Origin: Neurospora intermedia | Lineage: Eukaryota; Ascomycota; Sordariomycetes; Sordariales; Sordariaceae | NCBI GenBank assembly: GCA_037102815.1 | Contig: BTPP01000003.1 | Coordinates: forward strand, 5,704,001-5,768,000 | Reading direction: 5' to 3' | Length of the DNA: 64,000 nt | Part shown: piece after piece, positions 33,664 to 46,419 of the stretch | Position numbering within the stretch: the first letter of the stretch is position 1 | Layout: each line of letters starts with the position of its first letter | Made by a program: the position numbers and the translations under genes | Notes under the pieces: generated by a model | Seen by the model: the letters and a program-made list of their open reading frames with translations, nothing else | What the model was told of the DNA's origin: nothing | The model's database searches: none

Positions 33664-36600
33664 GTTTTCTGTCAATTGGTGGTTGAATCAATGTCACCCC
33701 AAGTCCATATCTTGGTGGTCAATCAATCAATATCATCAGATGGACGCGGTCATCAACGACGCGCAGTTGTCGCAGTGGACGCGGCAGAGAGTGGGGCTCC
33801 ATTACAGTGGCTGCAGCGTCTTCACATGATGTCTCGGACAGTGACAGGCTAGACCCTAACCCTGGTACAATAACAGGAGAAGAGATGTCAAAGTTGTCCA
33901 TCAACAGCATCACTGGCCCTCCTTTTTCCACCCACAAAACTTTCCATGTCATGACATGTTCAAAGTAAACAATTCAGAAGTTACATAATTTTATACATTT
34001 CTCTTTGACTCCAAGTGTCCCAGAATATGCCACATCCGCGAACCATGTGACAGACACGGCAAACCAACCAAGCGAGTAAGTGGTCTGTGCGCCCTCTTCC
34101 CTTGTCCCTCTTTCGGCTTCCTCCCCGAAATGCCGACTCTCTCCAATCTTCTCTTCTCCCCAGATTTCCCCGTCTGCCACTTTTTCCTTCTCCAGACTCT
34201 CTTCCCCATAATTCGCCTTCCCCCATACCATTCCCCCGCCTTTCCCCAAGCTTGATCCGACTGGGGTTTCATTTTCAAGGAAAAGTATCTTTTCCCACTG
34301 TGTCAAATGCTGTCTTGAAGAGTCCTTCATTCAATACATATCGACTCACCCTCTTCTCCCAGAGGTCCACGTCCTTGGGTCAAGATACAGACTCTCATTC
34401 GCCTGGCAATCATGTCCAGGGTGGCCTCACACACTCGCCTCCAATGTCTCAACGTCGGACAACATGACAACCTATCAACTATTGGTCTCGCTTGTTAGCC
34501 GAGGTTTGTTTACTTGATCTTTACCGTACCTTTCATCCTGTTTAGTCCTCTATCTACAGTGGAGTCGGACACCGCGAGTGTCAGAGACCATGATACCATA
34601 ATGCCATCATCCATCGCCAAAAATCACTGCCGATGAAGTGGGGAAGCCACAGTGGATAGCCGCGTGTTTGGGGTGTTTATCCACGATCTGGGCCACTCGG
34701 TCTTGTTCCATCGACCGGCAAGAGTTCCAGTTCAATGTCCATTGCCGTTCATCCATCACCAAATACACATTCCACATGGCAACCATGGTGTATATCGAAT
34801 CGAATGGGTTCAAGAAGCACATGTGTTTCAACCACTCGTGGAGTCCAGAGTCCATCATCGTCAAATCCACTGTCAAAAAAAAAAAAAACAACCAAACAAT
34901 ATCGGTCCCCGTCCCGAATTTGCGCGCATTGAAAACCAACGGTGCCGCGGCTGGGCATCAGACGGGGAAAAAAGCCAAGACCAACATCGTTCACCTCCAA
35001 AAGGCAAAACCATCGCCCATTCGTCAACATGCCTCGCCATCAACGGCCAAGGGGCACTTCAGGCTAAATGCGTGCCAAGACGGATAATCTTCCCTTGCTC
35101 CCACCCTCCCTTCGCGACAGAGGTACATCGCGCACTGTCCTCGTCTCGTTCGATTTTCTGGGGTATTGCTGGCTGGCAGCTTGGGGAGAGCTGGGGAAGC
35201 TGGGGAAAGAAAACCTGGGGAGCTGGGGAATTAGGGTGAGAGCCCGAAGAAGCAAACATGCTTGTCTTCATACGGCCAAGACCCGGATCTCGTGATCACC
35301 AGATGAAGGCTAACACTGTCTCGAAAACAGTGTTCGGTAGCCTACCGGTAGCTGCCTCTCGCTGGCGGCCTTCTGTGGCGCTTCTTGGGCCGGGTTTGCG
35401 GAAAATCCTTCCTGTCCACCTGTCAGGCTCGCCTGCTCACATGTCGGTTGACCTCCGTTCTGAAGCGAACTGTGGTGGCGTCGTTCAGGACTCCCCAGCA
35501 AGTCAACAAGTCACGGTGAGCTGGGCGTGCATGCCATGCGGCTCTCTTGCCGAGAGTCGAGAAATCTGGATGGATACACTATCTTCGCCGTTGCCGCCAT
35601 CTCGACCACCATCCACGGTGATGCCATCTGATGATCAATTGGACCCTGTGTACGCTGAAAGGGCCGACGACGCTGGTCCTTTGAGATCCAGAATCACAGA
35701 TCTCCGGTTGTACCACACCTCGACACCGTCACAAGCCGTGTGTGATTCCCGCCGTAGCCCACTGTAGGCCTCCTATTGTGAAGCGTCTAGCGTCGAGTAG
35801 TGTACTTGCCTACTATCCGCATCGCACTACACATGCAGTAGCATGACCTGTCAAGCGGATCAGCATGCTCAATCTACGCAGTACATCCTGTCCCGACGTG
35901 GGACGTCCTAGATCCTACACGCAAGGAATATCCCAGAATTCTACATTCTGCCTGATATTGGAAAAAGAGCTTAAACATAGCAACACGCGCCACCGCGGGA
36001 AGCACTTAGTTCATGTCCATGTCTGTTATCGACGGATGCGAATGCGGTTGGTTGAGCAAGCGAGCAGGCGAGGCACAAAACCCTCCAGACCGGGCGGGCA
36101 AAAACACGGCAACATTGGACTCGTTCGACCCGGATCGCGCCCCGTGTCTATATCATTTTACGGCGGTGTTGGTTATTGTGTGCCGCGCCCGTACAGGTCA
36201 TATTCGGCACCGCGAGATACTCGACCCGGAGGAAAACCTCAACGTGAGTTTTCATCGGGACGGCGTCCGCCATTGGGTTGAGCAAAGTACAACCCCATAA
36301 AGAGACAAGATAAAGACGCCTCGACAAACGCCACCGAACCCGAACACACTTCTGATGCATCTGCTTGGCAAGACCTGGCTGATGTGCCATGGCAGATTCG
36401 GTCCGCCTATGCCGCTGCTGTCTGGTTGGCCGTACCAAAACACCCATTCGATTCACCGCTCGCTACCACTGGACTCGCTTATACCTCTGTCGTTGTTTGT
36501 CGAGTTGCACTGTCTCGAATGTGGTCGAGTTTCGGTACACAGGCACGACAGCAGTCAAAGCCGCAGCAGAACCGGTCCATGTCCTTGCCCAATGCTACAC

Positions 36601-37732
36601 CAGGTCATCTAGTGTAAGAACCCAAGATGGGGATGCCAGATTCTTCTTGCTCTACGATGATAGCTCCTCGTGGCCTTGAGGTGGTTGTCCCGACAGTGAA
36701 TTCTAGAGAATTTGGAGACTATGTAGAACAAGAGCGAGCCGCCAAGCCAACGCTCGTTCACAGTTCTGCTCCAAACTTACGAACAACTTGTGCTCGGCAA
36801 CGGAAAACGAGGGGGAAAGATACTGGGCCAGAACGGGACACACTGGGGGCAGACCAGGGTGACGGATTATGGAGGTGGAGTAAGCCAGGCCACAAAAGTT
36901 GGGGAAGGTCGGGGAGGAGAGGTTACATCCACCGTGTTCCCCACACAGGGATATGTACACTACATACGGCATGTGAGACTGGAAGACACCTTTCAACCTC
37001 TCTCTCTCTTCCTGAATACCCTTGACTGCTGGTGCTTGGCATGGCTTCGGCTGGGACTCGCAGGCTGCCGGAAACCCAAAATCCTAGATTGTGTAGGCGG
37101 TGATCCGAGTCGACGACAACAACCTTCTTTCATGGACCACTCAATTCCAGCATCGGGGATGGGCTAGCCTAGCCTGTGTCCAAGTCTAGTCCCTTGGCGC
37201 TACCCCAGGAAAGACAGCCTCCAAAGACACCACACCAACAGCCGGAAGCGGAGACTCGTGGAGGCGGCGGCCGGCCAAGATGGTTGGATTGGTTAAGCTT
37301 TGGTGCATCTGTTTGGCTCGTCCTGACTGGTCCTGAATGGTCTGGTTTTCCCTTTCCCTTTCCCACCCCCTACCTGATGGTTGCTCACCCCCTGACCCCT
37401 GGCTACACAGTACCTGTCAATGTACACTCCCAAAATCTCCAAGCTAATCCTCCTTGGTACGTACTCAGCAGCATGCATGGGAAGACGCTCCCGGTCCGGC
37501 TGCCCGTCTGGGTCATTCTCCGTATGGACGAACCATTCGAATCCGTCAAATGTCTCCGTCAAATGTCAAAGCTACCATCAACTCGTTATATAATCCCCCT
37601 TCCCTCCCCCATATGACCTGACGCCTTGTTGTGTGTCTTTCCTTTTCCTCATCAGCCTCTCCTTCACTTGTCCCAGGGGAACGGACCAGCTGTATCATTC
37701 GACCCAGACAAGACAACCTCATCACATTCAAG
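33664..37732. other. Long divergent intergenic region between msh-3 and cdt-2
   Basis: About 4 kb without a supported gene. Overlapping frames at 34.6-35.3 kb and 35.3-35.8 kb have no domains. A single GGCTAAA (near 35063), the core site reported for XLR-1/XlnR, lies 2.7 kb upstream of cdt-2; one copy proves nothing. The length fits a regulated sugar-transporter promoter, but I see no defined operator. Confidence 0.5.
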
Positions 37733-39515
37733 ATGGGCATCTTCAACAAGAAGCCCGTGGCTCAGGCCGTCGACCTCAATCAAATACAAGAGGAGGCTCC
37801 TCAGTTTGAGAGGGTTGACTGGAAGAAAGACCCCGGTCTTCGCAAGCTCTACTTCTACGCCTTCATTCTTTGCATTGCTTCGGCCACCACCGGTTACGAT
37901 GGGTAAGGGTATTCGATACATTCAAGAAGCACAACTTGCTGACGCTCATCTCCCCCACAGCATGTTCTTCAACTCGGTGCAGAACTTCGAGACATGGATT
38001 AAGTACTTTGGCGACCCGCGAGGATCCGAACTTGGTCTGCTCGGTGCTCTCTACCAGATTGGCTCCATTGGCTCCATCCCCTTTGTGTAAGTCTTCACGA
38101 GTTTTGCAACAAATGGCAGATTCGATGAAACTGACTCCATACCCTCGCTATACAGCCCCCTCCTTACCGACAACTTCGGTCGCAAGACCCCCATCATCGT
38201 CGGCTGCGTTATAATGATCGTCGGTGCCGTTCTCCAAGCCACCGCCAAGAACCTCGATACATTCATGGGCGGTCGCACCATGCTGGGCTTTGGCAACTCC
38301 CTCGCCCAGATTGCCTCGCCTATGCTTCTCACCGAGCTCGCCCATCCTCAGCACCGCGCCCGTCTCACCACCATCTACAACTGCTTGTGGAACGTCGGTG
38401 CCCTCGTCGTCTCCTGGCTGGCCTTTGGCACCAACTACATCAACAACGACTGGTCATGGCGCATTCCCGCCCTGCTCCAGGCTTTCCCCTCCATCATCCA
38501 GCTCCTCGGTATCTGGTGGGTTCCTGAGTCTCCCCGTTTCCTGATCGCCAAGGACAAGCACGACGAGGCCCTCGAAATTCTCGCCAAGTACCACGCCAAC
38601 GGCGACCCCAACCACCCCACCGTCCAGTTCGAGTTCCGCGAGATCAAGGAGACCATCCGCCTCGAGATGGAATCAAGCAAGAACAGCAGCTACCTCGACT
38701 TCTTCAAGACCCGCGGCAACCGCTACCGCCTTGCTATCCTCCTCTCGCTCGGGTTCTTCTCCCAATGGTCCGGCAACGCCATCATCTCCAACTACTCGTC
38801 CAAGCTGTACGAGACCGCCGGCGTCAAGGACTCCACCGCCAAACTCGGTCTTTCCGCCGGACAGACCGGCCTCGCCCTCATCGTGTCCGTCACCATGGCG
38901 CTGCTCGTCGACAAGCTCGGCCGTCGTCTTTTTTTTCTTGCTTCCACCGGCGGCATGTGCGGCACCTTTGTCCTCTGGACGCTGACGGCCGGTCTGTACG
39001 GCGAGCACCGCCTCAAGGGCGCCGACAAGGCCATGATCTTCTTTATTTGGCTGTTCGGCATCTTCTACTCGCTTGCGTGGTCCGGGTTGCTGGTGGGCTA
39101 CGCCATTGAAATCCTCCCTTACCGGCTCCGCGGCAAGGGGTTGATGATCATGAACATGTCGGTGCAGTGCGCGTTGACGCTCAATACTTATGCGAACCCG
39201 GTGGCGTTTGATTACTTTGGTCCGGATCACTCGTGGAAGCTGTATCTTATTTACACTGTGAGTTTTCATCACCCCTCATACCTAACATTGTGTTACTGCA
39301 AATGGTTACATGTGCTAACGATAATTGTGACAAAGTGCTGGATCGCCGCCGAGTTCGTCTTTGTCTTCTTCATGTACGTCGAGACCAAGGGCCCCACGCT
39401 CGAGGAGCTCGCCAAGGTCATTGATGGCGATGAGGCGGATGTTGCCCACATCGACATTCACCAGGTCGAGAAGGAGGTGGAGATCCACGAGCATGAGGGC
39501 AAGTCTGCTGCTTAA
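37733..39515 (+). CDS. cdt-2: Cellodextrin transporter CDT-2
   Basis: Major-facilitator sugar porter of the plasma membrane. The N. crassa ortholog imports cellodextrins and helps growth on cellulose and hemicellulose. Exons are 37733-37902, 37961-38086, 38156-39257 and 39336-39515, giving 525 aa, the length I recall for CDT-2. Introns are 58, 69 and 78 nt with GTAAGG, GTAAGT and GTGAGT donors. Twelve membrane segments are expected. Visible family motifs are DNFGRK, GGRTMLGFG, PESPRFLI and VETKGPTLEE. The N-terminus MGIFNKKPVAQAVDLNQ and most of the chain match my memory of N. crassa CDT-2. A few substitutions (for example EALEIL for EALHIL, and GRRLFFLA for GRRLAFLA) suggest another strain or species. 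Regulation by CLR/XLR factors is known for the ortholog but not shown here. Confidence 0.95.
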
Positions 39516-42500
39516 ACTGTCTTCTCTTTGTGCTCTTTGGTGGAACAGACAAGTCGCCCGTTGGCTAGCTGGACTTTGAGCGAATTGCTTGTACTTGCTG
39601 TTTTGCAAAATGTTTTACGATATGGAAGTTTTATGTTAATATTTTTGATTACTCACGCGACGTGTATGAATGGCGACGTGGATGATGGGATGACGAGAGT
39701 CACTGGGAGGGGAAAGGGAAGGGAAGAGATGGGGAAAGATTGGAATATCCTTGGTAAAGGAAGCGTTATTATACCCTCTTTGTTGTTATCGTTTGGAAAG
39801 AATGCGATGATGGCACTTTTTTGCTTCTGTAACTCTTTGCTATCTTGTTGTGCTTTCTTGCTTGTTGCTTGCTGTGCTTGGTTCTTACGGTGGGAAGAAC
39901 AAAAGATGGCGATGGCTTCATCTTTCACACGCCTACCTACGTGGGAGTGGAGGAACAAGCATCACAACGACCGATCATAACCCGCTGCTAAGATGCGGTT
40001 GCGGCGCCAGCTCAGCACATGCACTCGTGGAGGTGAGTTCAAATTGGCGCTGCCTTTTCCCAGTGGTTTCTCCAGTCCAGTTCAGTCCAGTCCAGTCCAC
40101 CTTTCCCATGAGTTTCCCATGAGTGGTTCGGAACTTGGATGGGATGTACTCCGTGTGAAAAAAACAGGGAACTGACCCGGACCAATGATCATGCTCGTAA
40201 CCGCACTCCAGGTATGTACTGGGCATGGCTGGTAGATTGAGAGACTGAGAAGGGAAGCTAATGCAGAGAATGTTCGGTGTATTTAGCCGGATCTACAACA
40301 TCAATCCTGAAGGGGTCTTGGCTAGCTTGGCTTGGCTAACCTGGCTCCGGGTAAGTTCTTCACTACCTATCTAGGCTATTTGGTTAGGTAGAAGTAGTGT
40401 TGTAGAGATACTTGCTTTCCCATCCGTCTATATGTTTGAGAAAACATGGACTGAAGGATCTCGGGAACAACGGCATGGGGGCATGGATACTTGCCTTGTT
40501 GGATGTATAGAAAAGTGTGTAGTTGGGGGACGTGGATGGGGAGTGAATCGAGGGGCATGAAGATGTGAAACAGGCGGAAAGAAAGGCACATGGAAGACGT
40601 GGAGAGAGGTAGAAGATAGAGATACATGTCAGGGATACGTGAGGAACGGGTTGTAGCAGTTGCATTAGGGACGTGGGAAACCAGGGAAGGAGGGATTGGA
40701 ATTGAAAAAGGGGGTTCATCTGAACGGAGGCAACTTGGGCAAGACACTCGCCAGTTCCGGCTGTTTGGTTGGAAGAGAACATACCTACTCAAAGCACAAG
40801 ACGTTTAGAAAAGGTTGGGGGCTTGATCGTGCTATCATAGAGCAGCTACATTTTACCCGTTCGTTTCTTGAATGGTAAGGTACTTCCTTTTTTAGCAAAT
40901 GGGTGATGAAAAAGCGACGATGGAAGGACATGTCCTGTTCATTGCCAACGATGGATACCACCACGATCATGACCTCCCACTACTAGGAGGTACTACCACC
41001 ACACACCCACCGGGGTCGGGTCCAGGCTTTATGCACACCAAATCCAGAGTGGCCAAACTGCATCCCAAGGCACTCGCCGAGGGATGTCAAACCACTTGCC
41101 ACTTCAACCGGACTCACTGCCCATTCCGTCACCCAAGTCCCGAACGCTGCCAATCAACGATCACTTCAGTCACTTCAGAATCTCCCAAGTCTAGTCAAGT
41201 CCAGACTGGATCGATAGTCCCAGACCCAACGTCCAGTTAAGCAAATTTTGCCCCCCTTCACCCGTCACCAGATTTACCAGAGTGCCAGACTGATCTAGAC
41301 TTACCTACCTAGACTCAGTCACTGGACAGTGAACAATATGGCACTTACTGTATGCCCCCAGGGACCCGGCCCTCTGGGCACTGATACGATCCATCGAATC
41401 AAGGGGCCTGAATCTGAAGATAAACGGGCTAGAACAAACTAGATCCCTCGGAAACACGGGGAATGAACCGGGTAAATGCATCTCGGCTGGTTCCAATGGG
41501 GTCCCTAGGTACTTCTAGGTACGTATCACGAGCTTGGAAAGGGTTCATGCAAGTTTCAGGGAACATGGAGATGACGAGACGGTGAGGAATTGGAGATAGG
41601 TGAACTAACACATGTAGCGAGGACTCCAGCGGTGTCGAAGACGGGGTCTGGTTGGAGTGGTTGGATCTTCGGACTGTGCTTTAGGAGGAGGATGATACCC
41701 ATTCTAGAATGAGTCCAAGGAAAAGGGGCGGTAACAGGCGAAGGACTGTTTGTTTGTTGCAGGTTAAGTCCTCCATGAGCGACAACGTGAACTCTTCAAC
41801 AACCAAAGCTTCATCTCAACAACCAACCAACCCGTTACTTACCTACCTATCACAGCATACCTCATCACGCCTATCCAAACACGACATTCTTCCGAGAAAC
41901 CACGAGGTTACAACCCAACCATACAACATCACCAACCGCGCGTCTACTGAGTACAACCTTCATCTCAACACAGTCCTACAGTTCACACTCCCGTAGCCGC
42001 AAAGAGCACCTCAATTTGTAGCACCTCACTCAAGCAGACCCCAAAGACTTCGATAAAACTGAGGTGGTGAGAAACATGTACCCCTGAGCAGTGCATGAGC
42101 TGCGCGAGGCTGACGGGTTACATCAAACAAGAGAAATCTACAGGTACACGAGGTACATGAGGTACATGAGACTGTATCAGGTAGGTAGCATCGATTCAGC
42201 TGCGACGACAGGTGAGCTAGACTGCGAGCGGCCCGGTGCCCGCGGAGTCGGGACCGACTTCGATTTATGTGGTTGGTGTTGCGGAGCCCATGGTCTTAGA
42301 CAGTTTGAGAGAAAATACCTCTACCGTAACTTCAGTGACAATTCTAACAAGCTTTCAAGTGAGCGGTAACTTCATCGCTGTTTCCAGATGTTGGGGCTGC
42401 AGTTCTTGAGCTCTTTTTCATCGGCAAGTGCAGCTATTTCTTCGTCATTCTTCTGTTGACAGGAACCTAAATAATATGACAGAAAGAGCGTGCACATTGC

Positions 42501-42931
42501 TCTTGACAAGTGCACTTCCCCTTTACCGTCGTTTCACCCAAAGACAAGACCGGACCGGACCGGACTATCCTGCCTTCTGGCCGGCACAACCATAAGACTC
42601 ACTCGGCCACAATTAACATGAGAGAACATCACAACCCCCAAAAGCCTTTTCACATCGTTATTCCATCAAACACTTGCATTCAAAGCATCTTACTTACACA
42701 ACACAAACACTATCCATACATACCTCTCCCCTTCTTGATCAGACAGACAATTCATCACCCACCACCCAACACCAAAGCCCACAACCCCGCCCCCTCCCAA
42801 TCTGTCTCATCATCATCCTCTTTTCCTCTTTCCCCCTCGTTAACCCCTCCCTTTTCTTCCTCCCCTTCTCCCTCCCTTCTTAATCGTTCCTCCCCCGTTT
42901 CCCCTCCAGATACTTCTACACCCTCTGCATT
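39516..42931. other. Intergenic, no supported gene
   Basis: About 3.4 kb after cdt-2. It contains a CAGTC/CAGTCCAGTC repeat near 40070-40100, a CTTGGCTAGC-like repeat near 40318-40340 and several TAGGTACC/AGGTAC repeats near 41505-41525 and 42140-42190. The frames present are short, overlapping and without domains. Confidence 0.5.
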
Positions 42932-43949
42932 TCACTTCTTCGACCCACCACCCATCCCCATCCCCTCCTTCATCCCCTCCTTCATCCCCTCCATCTTCTT
43001 CCCCACTCCTTCCATTCCCTTCTTCATCTCCTCCGTCAATTTATGTCCCATTCCTCCTCCACTGCTACCGCTACTGCCACCACTGGATTGCTGCTGTTGC
43101 TGTTGCTGGCCGGTACCACCCATACCACTGCCCATTCCAGAGGAGCCCATGCCCATACTAGAGGAACCACCCTGCGGCATGTTTTCCGAGGTGCCGGTCG
43201 CTGAACCCTCGGGCATCATCATTTTGGCTTTCATGTCTTTGGTCATCATGCCTGCGCCAGCTTGCTTGGTGCCTGTTTGAGAGGCAGCGGATTTTGGCAT
43301 GTTTTTCTCGTCGTCGTGCATCTTTGATGGTGGGAGGGGGGTTAGTATTGTTCATGGGATGGGGAATGGATGATGATTGGGTATATGAGCGGTAGAGAGA
43401 GAGAGAGAGGGACAGAGTGGTGGAAAGGAGAGAGGGAAAGAAAGAGAAGGGGGGAGGAAGAGAGGGGGGAGGAAGAGGGTGGAAGGAAAGAGGGTGGAAG
43501 GAAAAAGGAGGTGGAGAGAGGTAGTGGAGGGAAAAGGAGAAAGAAAAGAGGGAGAGAAAATGGGGTGAAAAAAAGGGAGGTGGGAAAGAAGGATGAGAAG
43601 AAAGACGGTAAAGAAAAATGGAAAAATAAAGAGGTAGAAAGGAGAAAAAGAGAAAGAAGACAAAGATGACAATGTATGGGTGGGTAATAGAGCTCGGATA
43701 CAAATATCCAGTGCAATCAGAGATGCAATGTGCTCAAGGGTAAACCAAAAAGGAATCCAGCCGCAGCGCAGATAGAGAGATGGATGGTCAACATACATGA
43801 GCCTCCTCCTCAGCGCGGTAAATCAAATCATGACCCTCCTCCAAAGCGAGATCGGTGTATCCGGGCTCCTGCTCGCCCTCATGCCTCAGGTGGTGCGGCT
43901 GGTGACCGACGTTCTCCTGGTGCACCTGTTTCTTTCCGTGCTGCGGCAT
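42932..43949 (-). CDS. Small Met/Gly/Gln-rich protein, unknown function
   Basis: I do not recognise this protein. Exon 1 (43949-43797) encodes 51 residues beginning MPQHGKKQVHQENVG, rich in His and Glu. It ends at a GTATGT donor in phase 0. Exon 2 (43321-42932) starts after an AAAG acceptor and encodes a Met/Gly/Ser-rich part with a seven-Gln tract and a C-terminal Lys/Met/Gly repeat (KKMEGMKEGMKEGMGM). The total is about 180 aa, hydrophilic, without membrane segment or signal peptide. The intron would be 475 nt, long for this genome, and is filled with a CT/purine-biased simple sequence; a further small exon inside it cannot be excluded. The coding frame of exon 1 is clean and has a good start context (AAAACAAAATGCC). 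Confidence 0.6.
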
Positions 43950-44590
43950 TTTGTTTTCGTTTTGATGATGCTATTCTTGTGTTGGTGACGAGGCTGATGA
44001 TGCGAAAGAAGAAGAAGGAAAAGGAAAGCAGAGAGTACGCCTTTGTGGAAGTGAATTATAAGAGAAACGGTCACCTTCATATAAAGACGTCAATGTGGAG
44101 GAAGAAGCATGGACTGAAGATGTCATTTTGACGGCGGTGTCTGGAAAGCATGTACGGAGAGTGAACGTCATTGACTGAGGGGTTGGGAAGACGGGGATAT
44201 GAGGGGGACTCGGGCGGGAGTTACGAGGTCTGTGAGCACTAACAGTTGTGCACCGGATATTGGTGGAAGGATCGTAGGGCTTGTCCTTGAACGGAACTGG
44301 AAGCTGAGGAGAGCTTGCGGAGCTATGGCCATAGGTCCCCATTTGGAGGCCGAAAAGTGAGGGACAGATGACATCGATGTTGATGTGGATCCAGCTGCTC
44401 AGGTGCTCCTAGCCGACAATGGCAGTTGACAGCAAGAACTTGGGCGCCCGTGTTTTGCCATTGGAGGCAGCTCATCGACCTAGCGGAGAGTTGAAGGAGA
44501 GCAATGTCGCGAACTTCAGATGGCATGCGTGTGAAAGTGACATGGAAGTCAACTCGTCATTTTACTTATTTGATACTCCTCGACAGACGC
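43950..44590. other. Intergenic
   Basis: Between the P450 stop codon and the start of the Met/Gly-rich gene, both on the minus strand. It probably holds the P450 3' end and the promoter of the small gene. No supported gene. Confidence 0.5.
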
Positions 44591-46419
44591 CTAGCCTGAC
44601 TTCTCGTCCTCCGTCTTGCTGTGCCTGTCTGTAACAGTCAGATAAAAGTCATCATGGAAAAAGATGTGATAGTTGCGGCTCTTCCACGGTTGTGTAGGGT
44701 TGGCGAGCTGAAAGTCAAAGTTCCGCATAAGCTGTTTGCGCGCCTTGTTAGCAATTGTTCCTGTGACTCCTTTGTCGCGGACTCTTCCATCATCCAAGCA
44801 CAAATGAGAATAACATACCTGGCAGAAAATCTTATTCAACTCCAGCATCGCCACCATCTTGCCCGCGCACTGCCACCTCCCATACCCAAACACCATCTCT
44901 ACCACGCTCTTCATCTCCCTCCTGCGTTCCGAATCGCATCCCTCCTCCTCCAACCACCTCTCCGGTCTCCAGATATCACTGTCGACACCAAACACCTCCT
45001 TGTTCCTCTGCATCGCACCGAACGTAGCCGTAATCTTGGTTCCACCGGGGATGAACCTTCCATCGCGGGTATAATCGCCCTCGGGCGGGACGATCTTGAA
45101 GGGGAGTCCATCAAAGGGCGGGCGCATGCGCAGGGACTCGTAGATTACTGCCTGGAGATAGGGGAAGGCGAGGGATTCGGCGTTGGTGATGCATGGAGAA
45201 GAGATGAGACCGGACGCGATGCGTTCGTCGATTTCGCGCTGCAGACGCGTGTAGGCGCGCGGGTTGGAGCAGAGGTAGAGCAGGCCGGAGCGGATGCCGG
45301 TGGCGGTGGTGTCAGAGCCGGCGAGAATCTGGAAGATGGATTCGGTCTCGCATTGGCGTTGGGTGAGGCCGCGGCGGATGAAAGAGCCCTGATGATGTTT
45401 TAAAAATGGTCAGTGGGGACGGACGAGGAAGAGGAGAGGAAGAAGACTCACGAGCATGTCCTGCTGGTCTTTGGCATCCGGAGCAAAGCGTTTGGCGACG
45501 ATTTCTCTCGCGACCCTGTTTCCTGTTAGTCGTCTTTCCAACAAGTCGAGACAAGGACAGAAACCCACTTCATGATCAAGCCCATTCCCCTTGGGTCTTT
45601 CGTTGTCGGACCAAAGATCTTCAAGAACAGGGGATTACTCAAAATTTTCCCAATAATCGGAATCGTCGCACCCATAGCATTACCATAAACCAAATTGTGG
45701 ACCATGTAGATGTACCCGAACACGTCCTCCTCCTTGGTAATGTGATCAAACTCGACCTGGAACGCCGTCTTGCAAATGACATCCAGCGTGAAGTATTGCG
45801 CCATCTGGCCAAACTCCAGCATCTCCCTTCCCGCAGGTGACGTGGACCCCTTGGGCGCCGCATATTTGGCCCTGATCTTGTCAACCAGCTTGCTAATCAC
45901 ATGAGCGATGTCCTTCTCCACGCCGGTGTTATCCCTGCCCGCGTATCCGGGAGCCATCTTGCTCTTGAGCTTGTCGTGGTAGGTAGTGGAAGTGGTGCTG
46001 AACATGTTATCGTCATAGGGATCGAGACGGTTGAGTTTGTACCAGTCCGACCGGGTGTAGCGAGAGCGCGCGCCAGACATACGTCGGATCAGGTCGAGCT
46101 CGGTGGTGATAAGGTCCGAGGGGCCAATGCGCACGGTGGAAGGATAGCCAGGCTCGACGCCGCCGTACTTGTCTTGGGCGGCGTGGGCTGCTTCACCCAT
46201 TTGGCCTGAGTGGATGATCTTGAAGATCCAGAGGTACGAGAATTTGCCGAGCCATGGGCCGTCGAAGTGACGCAGGCGGTACCAGGCAATGATGGAGGAC
46301 GTGATGTAGTAAACAATGAGAAGGGAGAAGGTGGTGAGGAGGATTGCCTTGGGAGATGCACTTGTGAGATGAGAAGGGTCAAAGTAGCCCCCGAGGGAGG
46401 CCTTCGTGGGGAGAGTCAT
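44591..46419 (-). CDS. Cytochrome P450 monooxygenase
   Basis: Membrane-anchored microsomal P450 of 541 aa. Exons are 46419-45569, 45515-45452, 45388-44819 and 44731-44591, with introns of 53, 63 and 87 nt (donors GTGGGT, GTGAGT, GTATGT). An N-terminal anchor lies near residues 20-45 (AILLTTFSLLIVYYITSSII). The I-helix oxygen-binding block AGSDTTAT, the K-helix YESLRMRPP (ExxR), the PERW block and the heme ligand loop FGYGRWQCAGK are all intact. The upstream in-frame reading to 46551 has no ATG, so the ATG at 46419 is the start. The CYP family and substrate cannot be told by reading. The neighbours do not look like a secondary-metabolite cluster, so a xenobiotic or general oxidative role is as likely. 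Confidence 0.92.

Noticed and set aside
35063-35069. GGCTAAA as an XLR-1/XlnR operator for cdt-2
   Set aside because: A single 7-base site 2.7 kb away is expected by chance.
34638-35239. Overlapping frames on both strands in the msh-3/cdt-2 gap
   Set aside because: Several mutually overlapping frames of similar length with no domain suggest chance openness.
35258-35767. 169-codon plus-strand frame
   Set aside because: No recognisable motif and no splice or start context that stands out.
44621-45403. 260-codon plus-strand frame
   Set aside because: It is the antisense shadow of the third and fourth P450 exons.
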